Below are positions 32,126 to 41,865 of a stretch of 64,000 bases of DNA, in pieces (within the stretch, counting starts at the first letter, position 1; every line of letters begins with the position of its first letter). The position numbers were made by a program, and so were the translations under genes. The DNA lies in contig LADT01000016.1 of assembly GCA_000961765.1 (NCBI GenBank), forward strand, positions 1-64,000, given 5' to 3'. The notes below the pieces were generated by a model. The model was not told where the DNA came from and searched no databases. It saw only the letters and a program-made list of their open reading frames with translations. The DNA is from Clostridiaceae bacterium BRH_c20a (GTDB taxonomy: Bacteria > Bacillota > Peptococcia > Peptococcales > BICA1-8).

Positions 32126-33501
32126 AAATTCCGCGTAATCCAATGCCTGCACAAGATCCAGCGAAAAGGGCTAAGAATTTTCAAGAAGTTGCTTTAGGTT
32201 ATGATGAAAAAACTGCAGTAATGGAAGCCCAAAGGTGTCTAAATTGCAAGAAGCCTTTATGTATGCAGGGTTGTCCTGTGGAAGTTGATATTCCAGGCTT
32301 TATCACAGAAGTAGCAAAAGGGGATTTAAAAAAAGCAGCAGAAATCATAAAGGGTAAAAATAGTTTACCGGCAGTTTGCGGCCGTGTTTGCCCTCAAGAA
32401 AGCCAGTGTGAAAAATTTTGTATTTTAGGTAAAAAGCACGAGCCTGTTGCCATTGGCCGCTTAGAAAGGTTTGTCGCGGATTGGGAAGCAAAACAAGAGG
32501 CAGAGGAAGTTTATCCTCCGGAATCAACAGGCAAAAAAGTAGCAGTTGTTGGAGCTGGCCCTGCAGGATTGACTTGTGCCGGAGATTTGGCAAAGCTTGG
32601 ACATGAAGTAACAGTATTTGAAGCCTTGCATACACCTGGCGGAGTATTAATGTATGGTATACCAGAATTTCGCCTGCCCAAAGATGTTGTTAAAAGAGAA
32701 ATAGAATATATTCAAAAGCTTGGTGTTAAGTTTGAAAACAATAGTGTTATCGGTAAACTCTTTACAGTAGACGAGTTATTGGAAGAAGGTTTTAATGCAG
32801 TATTTGTTGGTACCGGAGCAGGGCTGCCATATTTTATGAAAATTCCCGGTGAAAACTTAAACGGAGTCTACTCTGCTAATGAGTTTCTAACTAGAACAAA
32901 TTTAATGTGTGCCTATGACTTCCCTAATTCCTGTACTCCAATTAAAGCAGGCCAAAAGGTAGCGGTAATTGGAGCAGGCAATGTAGCTATGGATTCAGCC
33001 CGTACAGCACTGCGCCTAGGAGCTGAAGAGTCCTATATAGTTTATCGCAGGTCCCATAGTGAAATGCCCGCTAGGCACGAAGAAATTGAACATGCTGAAG
33101 AGGAAGGAGTTAAATTCCTTTTATTGACTAGCCCTGTGGAATTTAAGGGTAATGCCAACGGCAATTTAGAATCAATGGTTTGTATTCGTTATGAATTGGG
33201 CGAGCCTGATGCTTCTGGTCGAAGAAAACCTATTGCTATTCCAGGATCAGAATTTGAGATGGAAATTGATAATGTAGTTATGGCTATTGGTCAAGGTCCT
33301 AATCCTTTAGTTCCTACTAGCACTCCCGGATTAAAATTAACTAAATGGGGAAATATTGTTGCCGATGAGGAAACAGGACAAACCGCCCAAGATGGCGTAT
33401 TTGCCGGTGGAGATATTGTAACTGGTGCAGCAACAGTAATTCTGGCTATGGGGGCAGGTAAAAAGGCTGCTAAAGCAATTCACCAATATCTAACAAAATA
33501 A
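32116..33501 (+). CDS. nfnB: NfnB: NADPH and [4Fe-4S] subunit (glutamate synthase small-subunit like)
   Basis: The ATG at 32116 follows AGGGGGTGG and gives 461 residues starting MSLKIPRNPMP, as in NfnB proteins; the upstream GTG is less likely. Two [4Fe-4S] sites come from CLNCKKPLCMQGCP and CGRVCPQESQCEKFC. FAD-binding VVGAGPAGLTCAGDLAKLG and NADPH-binding VIGAGNVAMDSARTALRLG follow. The bifurcating FAD lies in this subunit. It overlaps nfnA, which argues for NfnB rather than GltD; no large glutamate synthase gene is nearby. Confidence 0.9.
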   Translation: MSLKIPRNPMPAQDPAKRAKNFQEVALGYDEKTAVMEAQRCLNCKKPLCMQGCPVEVDIPGFITEVAKGDLKKAAEIIKGKNSLPAVCGRVCPQESQCEKFCILGKKHEPVAIGRLERFVADWEAKQEAEEVYPPESTGKKVAVVGAGPAGLTCAGDLAKLGHEVTVFEALHTPGGVLMYGIPEFRLPKDVVKREIEYIQKLGVKFENNSVIGKLFTVDELLEEGFNAVFVGTGAGLPYFMKIPGENLNGVYSANEFLTRTNLMCAYDFPNSCTPIKAGQKVAVIGAGNVAMDSARTALRLGAEESYIVYRRSHSEMPARHEEIEHAEEEGVKFLLLTSPVEFKGNANGNLESMVCIRYELGEPDASGRRKPIAIPGSEFEMEIDNVVMAIGQGPNPLVPTSTPGLKLTKWGNIVADEETGQTAQDGVFAGGDIVTGAATVILAMGAGKKAAKAIHQYLTK

Positions 33502-33516
33502 GTTAGGGTGTTTATT

Positions 33517-34731
33517 ATGCTTAATAAAAAAACTTTTTTGACTATAAGAGAAGTTAACTTATATATAAAGAATCTCCTAGATGGAGATTCTTTATTGTCT
33601 CATTTATGGATAAAGGGTGAAATATCAAATTTGAAAGCCCATAGCTCAGGGCATTATTATTTTACTTTAAAAGATGCTTCAGGAATACTCAAGTGTGTAA
33701 TGTTCAAAAGCCGTTCGCAGAAACTGAAATTCAAACCTGAACATGGTTTGCAGGTTTTAGCTGCCGGATATATCTCACTATATGAACGGGACGGTCAGTA
33801 TCAGTTATATGTGGAGGATATGATCCCTTTTGGCGCGGGTGCATTAAATATTGCCTATGAACAGCTCAAGGAACGTTTAAATAAAGAAGGATTATTTGCA
33901 CAAGATAAAAAAAGAAAAATTCCTTATTTGCCAAATTATGTAGGAATTGTCACATCTTTAACCAGTGCAGCTCTAAAGGATATGATAAGTATCATTAAAA
34001 GGCGTTCTCCTCAAACTAAAATAATAATAGCACCGGCTCAAGTTCAAGGAGAAGAAGGAGTAAAGTCTATCTGTTTTGCATTGGATAGACTTTACCGGCA
34101 GCCGGTGGATGTAATTATCATTGGCAGAGGCGGAGGCTCTCTAGAAGAACTATGGTGTTTTAATGAAGAGAATGTTGTGAGAAAAGTCAGTTCAAGTCCT
34201 GTTCCGATTATAAGTGCAGTAGGACATGAAACAGATTATACCCTTTCAGATTTTGCAGCAGATTTGCGGGCAGCAACACCATCTATGGCAGCTGAATTGG
34301 TAGTTCCCCTGCGAGATGAATTAAGGCGAAAAACTTCTCAGTATCAAGAAAGAGTAATTAATGCTGTCATGAAAATCTTTGGACAGGAAAGACAAAGAGT
34401 AAGTTATCTTGCCAACAGACATGTACTGCGGGAGCCGTTGCGATTGTTGAGCCTTTTTCAGCAAGAGGTGGATAACCTTAATCATAAGTTGATTAATCAA
34501 TATAGGCAAAAACTCAAAGATGAAAAGGCAAATATTTGCTTAGCAGCAAATAAGCTCGATGCCTTAAGTCCTTTAAAAACAATAAATAGGGGATACTCCA
34601 TCAGCTATCGGTTATCTGGTGAGATTATCAAAACTATTGAACAAGTACAGATAAATGAGGAAGTAAAGGTTTCTGTTTCCAATGGACAGTTATCCTGTAT
34701 AGTAAAAGGAAAAAGAGGAGAAACAATATGA
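33517..34731 (+). CDS. xseA: Exodeoxyribonuclease VII large subunit
   Basis: The ATG at 33517 has TTAGGG upstream and gives 404 residues; the GTG at 33508 overlaps that site. An OB-fold (LWIKGEISNLKAHSSGHYYF) is followed by the catalytic domain with GIVTSLTSAALKDMI, IIIGRGGGSLEELWCFNEE and ISAVGHETDYTLSDFAADLR, then a coiled coil. With XseB it degrades single-stranded DNA. It overlaps xseB by four bases. Confidence 0.95.
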   Translation: MLNKKTFLTIREVNLYIKNLLDGDSLLSHLWIKGEISNLKAHSSGHYYFTLKDASGILKCVMFKSRSQKLKFKPEHGLQVLAAGYISLYERDGQYQLYVEDMIPFGAGALNIAYEQLKERLNKEGLFAQDKKRKIPYLPNYVGIVTSLTSAALKDMISIIKRRSPQTKIIIAPAQVQGEEGVKSICFALDRLYRQPVDVIIIGRGGGSLEELWCFNEENVVRKVSSSPVPIISAVGHETDYTLSDFAADLRAATPSMAAELVVPLRDELRRKTSQYQERVINAVMKIFGQERQRVSYLANRHVLREPLRLLSLFQQEVDNLNHKLINQYRQKLKDEKANICLAANKLDALSPLKTINRGYSISYRLSGEIIKTIEQVQINEEVKVSVSNGQLSCIVKGKRGETI

Positions 34732-34949
34732 AAAAAAAATTGAGCTATGAGGAATCTGTGGCAAGACTAGAGGATATAATAACTCAGCTTGAACAAGGCC
34801 AGATACCCCTAGAACAATCAACAACATTGTTTACAGAGGGCATTAATCTTGTTAAAACTTGCAGTCAATATCTAGATCAGGCTGAGGAAAAAATAAAAGT
34901 GTTGGTCGGCGATAAGTTGGAGGACTTTAGTATAAATGGGGAGGGATAA
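34728..34949 (+). CDS. xseB: Exodeoxyribonuclease VII small subunit
   Basis: This 73-residue helical protein has the XseB signature LSYEESVARLEDIITQLEQG followed by IPLEQSTTLFTEGINLV. Several copies wrap the XseA coiled coil. It overlaps xseA and its stop lies beside the ispA start, giving a tight xseA-xseB-ispA operon. Confidence 0.94.
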   Translation: MKKKLSYEESVARLEDIITQLEQGQIPLEQSTTLFTEGINLVKTCSQYLDQAEEKIKVLVGDKLEDFSINGEG

Positions 34950-34950
34950 A

Positions 34951-35838
34951 ATGGAATTAAATAGCTATCTTGAGCAGCAAAAAGCCCTCATCGACAAGTC
35001 TTTAGATAATATTCTTAATCAAACAGATACAGTACCTTCCCCAATTCATGAAGCTATGAGATATAGTGTTTTTGCCGGAGGCAAAAGGCTTAGACCTATT
35101 TTATTTATTGCTGCTTGTGATGCTGTTGGTGGTAATAGTGAAGAAATCTTGCCGGTTGCGTGTGCTTTAGAGCTTATCCATACGTACTCCCTTATTCATG
35201 ATGATTTGCCGGCAATGGATGATGATAATTTAAGAAGAGGCAAGCCTACCAACCATATTGTCTTTGGTGAAGCTGTGGCTATTTTAGCTGGAGATGGGCT
35301 ATTAACTTATGCATTTGAAATAATGTTTAAATTAGGGCTAAAAACAAAAAAACCAGAAAAATTATTTCAAGCTGGCCTAGAAATTGCTCGAGGAGCAGGA
35401 ACTCAAGGAATGATAGGTGGACAAGTAATAGATATCTTATCAGAAAATCAGAAAATAGATGAAAAAACCCTCTTATATATTCATAATCATAAAACAGGCT
35501 CACTTATTACAGGAGCTATTAAAGCTGGCGCTATCTTGGGAGAAGGAAGCAAAAAGCAGATAGAATGTTTAACTAGATATGGCGACAATATTGGATTGGC
35601 TTTTCAAATTACCGATGATTTATTGGATGTTCAAGGTGATGAAAGTAAAATTGGCAAGCCTGTTGGTAGTGATGATAAAAATCAAAAAGCTACCTTCCCA
35701 AATATTTACGGAATAGAAAGCTCTAAAAAAATGGCCAGAGAGGCTATCCAAAATGCTGAAGAATCCCTGGAAATGTTTGGAGAAGAGGCAGACCCTTTAC
35801 GGTTGCTTGCAAGATACTTATTAATTAGGGAAAGCTAA
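34951..35838 (+). CDS. ispA: Polyprenyl (farnesyl) diphosphate synthase
   Basis: The ATG at 34951 has GGGAGGG five bases upstream and gives 295 residues. The two aspartate-rich motifs are HDDLPAMDDDNLRRG and ITDDLLDVQGDE. The product-length region before the first motif (ALELIHTYSLIHDD) fits a farnesyl or geranylgeranyl enzyme. It condenses IPP with DMAPP. It stands upstream of OLE RNA and dxs, the gene neighbourhood typical of that RNA. Confidence 0.93.
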   Translation: MELNSYLEQQKALIDKSLDNILNQTDTVPSPIHEAMRYSVFAGGKRLRPILFIAACDAVGGNSEEILPVACALELIHTYSLIHDDLPAMDDDNLRRGKPTNHIVFGEAVAILAGDGLLTYAFEIMFKLGLKTKKPEKLFQAGLEIARGAGTQGMIGGQVIDILSENQKIDEKTLLYIHNHKTGSLITGAIKAGAILGEGSKKQIECLTRYGDNIGLAFQITDDLLDVQGDESKIGKPVGSDDKNQKATFPNIYGIESSKKMAREAIQNAEESLEMFGEEADPLRLLARYLLIRES

Positions 35839-35948
35839 GCTAAATGGACGATAGAAGATAGACTATTAGAATGTAGAATGTAGAATGTAGAATTGAAAAA
35901 AATTTAGAATAGACGATAGACCATCGACGATAGACGAAAGACGATAGT
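35839..35948. repeat. Short direct repeats between ispA and yuiD
   Basis: AGAATGT occurs in three tandem 7-base units (about 35869-35890), followed by several GACGATAG words. No gene or clear hairpin is seen. Confidence 0.7.
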
Positions 35949-35964
35949 TGTGGGAGCGATGTTT

Positions 35965-36405
35965 GTGATTTCTCAGGAGATTTTAGACAATCATGTCTTA
36001 AAAATAACTCTTTTTGCTTGGGCTATTGCCCAATTTTTAAAAGTAGTTATTGTTTTGTATACACAGAGAAAGTGGGATTTTACCCGTTTAGTAGGTGCGG
36101 GAGGAATGCCAAGTTCCCATTCTGCTTTAGTTACTTCTTTAGCTACCGGTATTGGAAGGGATTTTGGCTTTAATTCAGGAGAGTTTGCCTTAGCCCTTAC
36201 TATTGCCTTAGTTGTAATGTATGATGCGGCAGGTGTCCGGAGGGCAGCAGGTAAGCAAGCTGAAGTATTAAACCAAATTCTTGATGACCTGTACCACCAT
36301 CGGACCGAGTTTAATAGCAAAAGGCTTAAAGAGTTATTAGGGCATACTCCAATTGAGGTTTTTGCCGGTGCCGCCTTAGGTATTACTATAGGATTTCTAA
36401 TATAA
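35965..36405 (+). CDS. yuiD: YuiD-like divergent PAP2 family membrane protein
   Basis: The GTG at 35965 has GGGAG eight bases upstream (146 residues); a GTG at 35950 is possible. Landmarks are GGMPSSHSALVTSLATGIG, MYDAAGVRRAAGKQA and LGHTPIEVFAGAALG. The His and Ser of PSSHSA resemble the PAP2 phosphatase active site. It is a polytopic membrane protein, possibly acting on lipid phosphates. It is commonly found beside ispA and dxs. Confidence 0.88.
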   Translation: MISQEILDNHVLKITLFAWAIAQFLKVVIVLYTQRKWDFTRLVGAGGMPSSHSALVTSLATGIGRDFGFNSGEFALALTIALVVMYDAAGVRRAAGKQAEVLNQILDDLYHHRTEFNSKRLKELLGHTPIEVFAGAALGITIGFLI

Positions 36406-36431
36406 AATTTTACTAATAATACTAATATTGT

Positions 36432-36460
36432 TTGAAAATACTAGAATACTGTGCTAAAAT
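36432..36460 (+). promoter_or_regulatory. SigA-type promoter for OLE RNA
   Basis: TTGAAA (36432-36437) and TAAAAT (36455-36460) are 17 bases apart. The expected start is near 36467, about 9 bases before the closing stem of the RNA. This suggests the RNA has its own promoter as well as possible read-through. Confidence 0.65.
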
Positions 36461-36475
36461 GTTATGAATGAAAAA

Positions 36476-37067
36476 AGATAGATGGTGCAGTATTCTAGTC
36501 AACCAACTAATTTTGAAGGCGGGCTTAAAAATCCGTCATAGGGCATATCGATGAAGTTCGTGGTGCTGGCTTTGGACGCCCAGTTTGGGGCTGGTGCTGG
36601 GAGTTAAGGGGGGAGGGCGATCCGCAATGGCATGTGGGCGATGACCCTGTCCCCGTGGAGGCCTAAGTTTGTAGATTATGCACCACTGTGTGCAGTTTAT
36701 GGCTTAGTGTTGAACCTGTATTCGGTTGTGCTGGGTACAGCGTAGCCTGCCTTGAGTGAAGGTGGTGGATTGCATAAAAAGTACTTTGTAAAGTCAGGGC
36801 CATGACTGACAAGGTGCGCCTGAAACCTTCTTTGCAAAAGAGGCTAGGAATTAGTGTGGGTTGTTGGGGAAATCTCCTAGACTGTTTGCCTTTGGTAAGG
36901 CTTATCGAGGATTAAAGTGTGGACTAAGTGGTAATCCAGTCCTGTTAGTGGTGACACAACAGGGTAGTTTTAAAGGGAAACCGCCATTCGGGTGACCGTT
37001 GGTATACTACCGGGAAAGCCTACTGGACCTAAGCCACAGAGTTTTCTCAATGAGCTGCCATCTATCT
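36476..37067 (+). ncRNA. ole: OLE RNA (ornate, large, extremophilic)
   Basis: This 592-base stretch has no plausible reading frame and is far more GC-rich than its surroundings. Its ends pair: AGATAGATGGTGCAG at 36476-36490 against CTGCCATCTATCT at 37055-37067. Internal segments GAAGGCGGGCTTAAAAATCC near the 5' end and ACCGTTGGTATACTACCGGG near the 3' end are what I recall from OLE alignments. Length (about 600), location between ispA/yuiD and dxs, and the adjacent OapA-type membrane protein all match the OLE locus. Known OLE ribonucleoprotein complexes are membrane-bound and influence alcohol, cold and magnesium tolerance. Confidence 0.9.
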
Positions 37068-37105
37068 ATAGATTATTTTTCTCTTAATACATGGAGTGAA
37101 TAGAG

Positions 37106-37666
37106 TTGGGTAATAATAAAAAAAAACAACCCTTAAAAAGTAGCTTAATAATTGCTTTAGGGACGTTTATAGTAAGCATTTTTATTTTTATAGCTTCCGA
37201 ATTACTACTACGGTCGGTTGCTTTTTTGTTAGGATTATTTTTATTAATTATTATTATATTTATTGGAATAATGTTTGATATTATTGGTGTTGCAGCAGCG
37301 GCTGCAGATGAGGCGCCTTTTAATGCTAAGGCTTCGAATAAAATTCCTGGTGCCCGAGAAGGAGTATATTTAGTAAAAAATGCAGATAAAGTATCTAGCT
37401 TTTGTAATGATGTGGTTGGTGACATTAGTGGTACATTAAGTGGAGGTATAGGTGCTGCTTTAGTATTCCAACTAATAATTAGTAATCCTGATAGCAATAA
37501 ACTGTTATTAAGTTCTGTCATGGCTGGTATTGTAGCTTCTTTAACCGTCGGCGGCAAAGCATTAGCTAAAGGTTTTGCCATCCATAACAGTAATGAAATT
37601 ATATTTTGGGTAGGGAAAGCAGCAAAAAGAGTAGAAGATTTTTTAGGGATAAAATTTACTCGTTAG
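37106..37666 (+). CDS. oapA: OLE-associated membrane protein OapA
   Basis: This 186-residue protein starts at TTG with GGAGTG eight bases upstream. It has several hydrophobic segments (about residues 12-30, 32-60, 110-125, 130-150), a central [16 protein letters not shown] with acidic residues and a polar [12 protein letters not shown]. Its place immediately after OLE RNA identifies it as OapA, which binds the RNA and carries it to the membrane. The acidic membrane segment recalls CNNM-type magnesium proteins. It lies 4 bases before dxs and is probably co-transcribed with it. Confidence 0.88.
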   Translation: MGNNKKKQPLKSSLIIALGTFIVSIFIFIASELLLRSVAFLLGLFLLIIIIFIGIMFDIIGVAAAAADEAPFNAKASNKIPGAREGVYLVKNADKVSSFCNDVVGDISGTLSGGIGAALVFQLIISNPDSNKLLLSSVMAGIVASLTVGGKALAKGFAIHNSNEIIFWVGKAAKRVEDFLGIKFTR

Positions 37667-37679
37667 GCAGGTGATGGAA

Positions 37680-39602
37680 TTGGACTTTTTAGAAGCAATA
37701 AATAATCCCAAGGATATCAAAAAGCTGAATCTAGCCCAGTTGGAAAAATTAGCTATTGAAATACGTACAGAAATATTATCGGTTGTGGCTAATAATGGGG
37801 GACACCTGGCTCCTAATTTAGGTGTAGTTGAACTAACCTTGGCCATTCATTCTGTTTATTCATCTCCAATAGATAAAATTGTCTGGGATGTAGGTCATCA
37901 GGCATATGTACATAAACTTATTACTGGAAGAAAAGGTATTTTCCCCACATTAAGAAAGTATAATGGGTTATCGGGTTTTCCTAAAAGAAGCGAAAGCTGC
38001 CATGATGTTTTTGATGCTGGTCACAGTAGTACATCTATTTCTGCGGCATTAGGATTAGCGAAAGCTCGAGATCTTAAAGGAGATAAATATAAGGTTGTTG
38101 CAGTAATTGGTGACGGTGCAATGACAGGTGGTATGGCTTTTGAAGCACTGAACCATGCCGGGCACTTAAGCACTGACCTGACTGTTATTCTAAATGATAA
38201 TGAAATGTCTATTGCTCAAAATGTTGGTGCCATGTCTGCATATTTAAACAGAGTGAGAATAGACCCTTTTTATACCAAAAGAAAAGAAGACCTGGAAATT
38301 CTATTGAAAAAAATTCCTGCTATTGGTTCAACTATGATTAAAGTTGCAGACCGTCTAAAGGATAGCTTGCGCTATCTTTTGGTTCCCGGTATGCTTTTTG
38401 AGGAGTTGGGTTTTAAATATTTTGGACCTGTTAATGGTCATGATATTAATGAATTAAAAACGGTATTGCAAAATGCCAAACATATGAATAAGCCTGTATT
38501 AGTACATGTAATAACCAAAAAGGGCAAGGGTTATTTGCCTGCGGAGGAAAACCCTGATAAGTTTCATGGTATAGGACCTTTTGATATGAAAACTGGCCAG
38601 GCCTATAAAGAAAGCAAAAATCCAAGTTATACCAGTATATTTAGTGATACATTGGTGAAATTAGGTGAAACCAACCCAAAAATATTGGCATTTACTGCTG
38701 CAATGGGTGAAGGAACAGGCACTACCAGTTTTGCTAAACGTTTTCCAAAACGCTCCTTTGATGTAGGCATCGCAGAACAACATGCAGTTACAATGGCTGC
38801 AGCTTTAGCCTTAGAAGGATTTAAACCTTTTGTTGCAATCTATTCAACATTTTTACAAAGGGCTTATGACCAGATAGTTCATGATGTTGCTCTACAAAAT
38901 GCCCCCGTGGTTTTTGCTTTAGACCGAGCAGGAATAGTAGGAGAAGATGGTCCAACACATCACGGAGTTTTTGATATTTCTTACCTGCGGCATATACCTA
39001 ATTTTATAATTATGGCGCCTAAGGATGAAAATGAACTACAACATATGCTCTATACAGCATCGGTTTATAACGGACCTGTCGCGATTAGATATCCTCGGGG
39101 AAATGGTTTAGGAGTGCAACTTGATGAAAAGTTGCTGGAAATACCTATTGGTAAAGCAGAAGTTATTCAATATGGCACTGATCTTACCTTATTAGCTGTA
39201 GGCAATATGGTGGAGACTGCTAAAAAGGCAGCTCAAATACTTCAGGATAAAGGTACCAGTTGTACTGTTATTAACTCCCGATTTGTTAAACCTTTAGATG
39301 CCCAACTTATTTTAGAGTCTACTAAAAATACTAGGGGAATTATTACCCTAGAGGAACATGTTCTAGCAGGGGGATTTGGCAGTTCGGTTTTAGAATTATT
39401 GGAAACAAACGGGGTTAGTAAAAAAGTAGTGAGGATTGGTTTGAATGATGAATTTGTAACCCATGGCAATATTGAGATACTTCGGGAGGTTTATGGTTTA
39501 ACTTCAGAAAAAATAGTAGAAAAAATTGAAAAAGAATTTATATTGAAAGAAACTAATAAACTCAGGAAAATCGCAATTAACTTAATGGGGAGAAATAAAT
39601 AA
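37680..39602 (+). CDS. dxs: 1-deoxy-D-xylulose-5-phosphate synthase
   Basis: The TTG at 37680 has AGGTG seven bases upstream and gives the usual N-terminus [17 protein letters not shown] (640 residues). Thiamine diphosphate binding is seen in [20 protein letters not shown] with LNDNEMSI; the catalytic Glu lies in [22 protein letters not shown] is present. It makes DXP from pyruvate and glyceraldehyde 3-phosphate for isoprenoids and thiamine, matching ispA upstream. It ends on the tlyA start. Confidence 0.96.
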   Translation: MDFLEAINNPKDIKKLNLAQLEKLAIEIRTEILSVVANNGGHLAPNLGVVELTLAIHSVYSSPIDKIVWDVGHQAYVHKLITGRKGIFPTLRKYNGLSGFPKRSESCHDVFDAGHSSTSISAALGLAKARDLKGDKYKVVAVIGDGAMTGGMAFEALNHAGHLSTDLTVILNDNEMSIAQNVGAMSAYLNRVRIDPFYTKRKEDLEILLKKIPAIGSTMIKVADRLKDSLRYLLVPGMLFEELGFKYFGPVNGHDINELKTVLQNAKHMNKPVLVHVITKKGKGYLPAEENPDKFHGIGPFDMKTGQAYKESKNPSYTSIFSDTLVKLGETNPKILAFTAAMGEGTGTTSFAKRFPKRSFDVGIAEQHAVTMAAALALEGFKPFVAIYSTFLQRAYDQIVHDVALQNAPVVFALDRAGIVGEDGPTHHGVFDISYLRHIPNFIIMAPKDENELQHMLYTASVYNGPVAIRYPRGNGLGVQLDEKLLEIPIGKAEVIQYGTDLTLLAVGNMVETAKKAAQILQDKGTSCTVINSRFVKPLDAQLILESTKNTRGIITLEEHVLAGGFGSSVLELLETNGVSKKVVRIGLNDEFVTHGNIEILREVYGLTSEKIVEKIEKEFILKETNKLRKIAINLMGRNK

Positions 39603-40411
39603 TGGGTAAAGTGCGGTTAGATTTAGCAATGGTAAAACAGGGAATTGTAGAAAGCAGGGAAAAAGCTAAGGCTTTGATAATGGCGGGCAAGGTAAAAGTT
39701 GGCGGCAAAACTATAGATAAAGCGGGGACCAATATTGATGAAAATACAATAATAGAATTTACTGGTTGCCCTCAACCTTATGTAAGCCGAGGTGGTCTAA
39801 AACTAGAAAAGGCATTATCCTATTTTGCTATAGATTTGACGGGTAAAGTTGTGGCAGATATAGGGGCTTCAACAGGAGGTTTTACAGATTGTGCTTTACA
39901 AAAGGGAGCCCAAAAGGTATACGCTATTGATGTTGGATATGGGCAGTTAGATTGGAAGCTCAGAAATGATTCTCGGGTTGTAAATATGGAGAGAACAAAT
40001 GCCAGATATGTAAAAGCGACTGATTTAGAAGAACAGGTGGACTTTGTTAGTATAGATGTAGCATTTATTTCTTTGGAAAAAATATTGCCTGCTGTTAAAG
40101 AAATTTTGAAGGAAGAAGGCGAAATAATAGCATTAATAAAACCGCAATTTGAAGCCGGAAAAGATAAAATAGGTAAAAAGGGTGTTGTTAAAGATAAGAA
40201 AACCCATATAGAGGTTGTTACTAACATATTAACTATATCTTATGCCCTTGATTATTATGTTCAGGGACTTACTTATTCCCCCGTAAAGGGACCAGAGGGA
40301 AATATAGAATATTTAATTTGGTTAGGCAAAAGATTATCGCCAAGAATTACTGATTTAGAGGTAATAACTATGGTAGAAGATGCCCATAGAGAATTAAATG
40401 ATAAAGGATAA
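39602..40411 (+). CDS. tlyA: TlyA family rRNA 2'-O-methyltransferase
   Basis: This 269-residue protein has an N-terminal S4 RNA-binding domain (VRLDLAMVKQGIVESREKAK) and an FtsJ-like methyltransferase domain with DIGASTGGFTDCALQKGA, DVAFISLEKILPAV and ALIKPQFEAG. It methylates rRNA cytidines. Its ATG shares a base with the dxs stop. The dxs-tlyA-nadK-argR-recN order is conserved in Firmicutes. Confidence 0.95.
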   Translation: MGKVRLDLAMVKQGIVESREKAKALIMAGKVKVGGKTIDKAGTNIDENTIIEFTGCPQPYVSRGGLKLEKALSYFAIDLTGKVVADIGASTGGFTDCALQKGAQKVYAIDVGYGQLDWKLRNDSRVVNMERTNARYVKATDLEEQVDFVSIDVAFISLEKILPAVKEILKEEGEIIALIKPQFEAGKDKIGKKGVVKDKKTHIEVVTNILTISYALDYYVQGLTYSPVKGPEGNIEYLIWLGKRLSPRITDLEVITMVEDAHRELNDKG

Positions 40412-40450
40412 AACTTCCCATTGTCGAATATTTGGTTAGAGGTGGAAATA

Positions 40451-40969
40451 ATGCGTATTTCTGATATTCTAATCTTAGGTATTCTTTTGGGAAGTTTTTT
40501 ATACTACTTTTTAGGGAAAAAGTTTAAAAGTTTTAAAATAAAAAGAATTCTAGCAACAGCACGCAAAGGAGAGCGGGATGCTATTTCTTTTTTAAATAAA
40601 GAAGGATATGATATTATTGAAATACAAAAAAAGCATCCTATTATTATTTATATTGATGACAAACCGCATTCGAGCTATGTTCAGGCAGACTTTATTGTAC
40701 AGAAAGCAAATAAAAAATACATAGTTGAAGTAAAGACAGGGAAGAAGGCCCGAGCTACAACTGCTTTAGTCCGCAGGCAGTTATTAGAATATTACCTGGT
40801 TTTTAATCCCCGGGGCATATTATTATTAGATATGGAAAAAGGAACATTAAAAAAAATAGAATTTCAATGGAGTAAACAACAATTTTCATTTAGTAGTTTG
40901 ATATTTGCTGTTGTCTCTGGTCTAACAATAGGTATTCTTTTATGGCGTTTTTTTGATTACCTCAACTAG
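40451..40969 (+). CDS. Membrane-anchored protein with PD-(D/E)XK-like nuclease core
   Basis: The ATG at 40451 follows GAGGTGG and gives 172 residues. Transmembrane helices lie at both ends (ILILGILLGSFLYYFLG and LIFAVVSGLTIGILLW). The middle has QADFIVQKANKKYIVEVKTGKK, where D and E-V-K fit the D...ExK core of restriction-like nucleases. A nuclease role is inference; the family occurs between tlyA and nadK in some Clostridia. Its substrate and topology are not established. Confidence 0.65.
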   Translation: MRISDILILGILLGSFLYYFLGKKFKSFKIKRILATARKGERDAISFLNKEGYDIIEIQKKHPIIIYIDDKPHSSYVQADFIVQKANKKYIVEVKTGKKARATTALVRRQLLEYYLVFNPRGILLLDMEKGTLKKIEFQWSKQQFSFSSLIFAVVSGLTIGILLWRFFDYLN

Positions 40970-40989
40970 TTTTACTAAGAGGAGGATTT

Positions 40990-41865
40990 ATGCAAAAAAT
41001 ATCTAAAGTAGGTTTAATTATAAATTATCATAAACGGCAGCCAGTTCAATTAGGGAAAGAGATCTTTGAATGGCTTAAACATCAGCATATTCAGGTATTA
41101 GCTCCAATTGAAGATGCAAAACACCTAGAAATTAATATAGGTATGGATATCCAGGATTTTTGCACTAATGTAGATGTTGTCGTGGTTTTAGGAGGAGATG
41201 GGACATTTTTACGGGCTTCTAGATATATTGCTGGTTTTGAAATACCTATACTTGGAGTAAACTTAGGATATTTAGGTTTTCTAACAGAGATTGAAGTAAC
41301 AGAAGTTTATTTTTATCTCGAAAAAATGCTAAATGGAGATTTTTATATTGAAGAGAGAATGATGCTTTCGGGTCAGGTTAAAAGAAATAATAGCTGGGTA
41401 GGCAAATTTCATGCCTTGAATGATTTTGTTATAAATAAGGGCTCCTTTGCTCGACTTATTACCTTAGACACCTTTTTAGGTGATGAATTTGTAGCTTCTT
41501 ATTCTGCTGATGGTATAATTATCTCTACACCTACAGGCTCTACCGCTTATTCTTTGTCAGCAGGAGGACCGATAGTACATCCTTCTTTAGATGTTTGTAT
41601 TATTACCCCAATTTGTCCCCATTCTTTATATACACGACCTATTGTTATACCACCGGCTAAAATTGTTAAGGTACAGATAAGAGCTGTTAAAGCGGAAGCA
41701 ATGTTAACAGTTGATGGGCAGTATGGTTTTAATCTAGAAAATGAAGATGAAGTTTGGATAGAAAAAGCAGATTATGTGACCAGATTGATTAGGGTAAAAG
41801 GCAGGAAATTTTTTCAAATTATGAGAGAAAAGTTAAAAGCTGATGGTGGAAATAATTATGAATAA
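40990..41865 (+). CDS. nadK: NAD kinase
   Basis: This 291-residue protein has the conserved VVLGGDGTFLRASR (GGDG), GVNLGYLGFLTEIE, NDFVINKG, SADGIIISTPTGSTAYSLSA and a C-terminal VDGQYGF. It phosphorylates NAD to NADP, which supplies the NfnAB and biosynthetic pathways. AGAGGAGG precedes the ATG. It overlaps the next gene by 8 bases. Confidence 0.95.
   Translation: MQKISKVGLIINYHKRQPVQLGKEIFEWLKHQHIQVLAPIEDAKHLEINIGMDIQDFCTNVDVVVVLGGDGTFLRASRYIAGFEIPILGVNLGYLGFLTEIEVTEVYFYLEKMLNGDFYIEERMMLSGQVKRNNSWVGKFHALNDFVINKGSFARLITLDTFLGDEFVASYSADGIIISTPTGSTAYSLSAGGPIVHPSLDVCIITPICPHSLYTRPIVIPPAKIVKVQIRAVKAEAMLTVDGQYGFNLENEDEVWIEKADYVTRLIRVKGRKFFQIMREKLKADGGNNYE

Noticed and set aside
32116..33501. Glutamate synthase small subunit GltD
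   Set aside because: Sequence family overlaps, but the gene overlaps an NfnA gene and no large subunit gene is present, so NfnB fits better.
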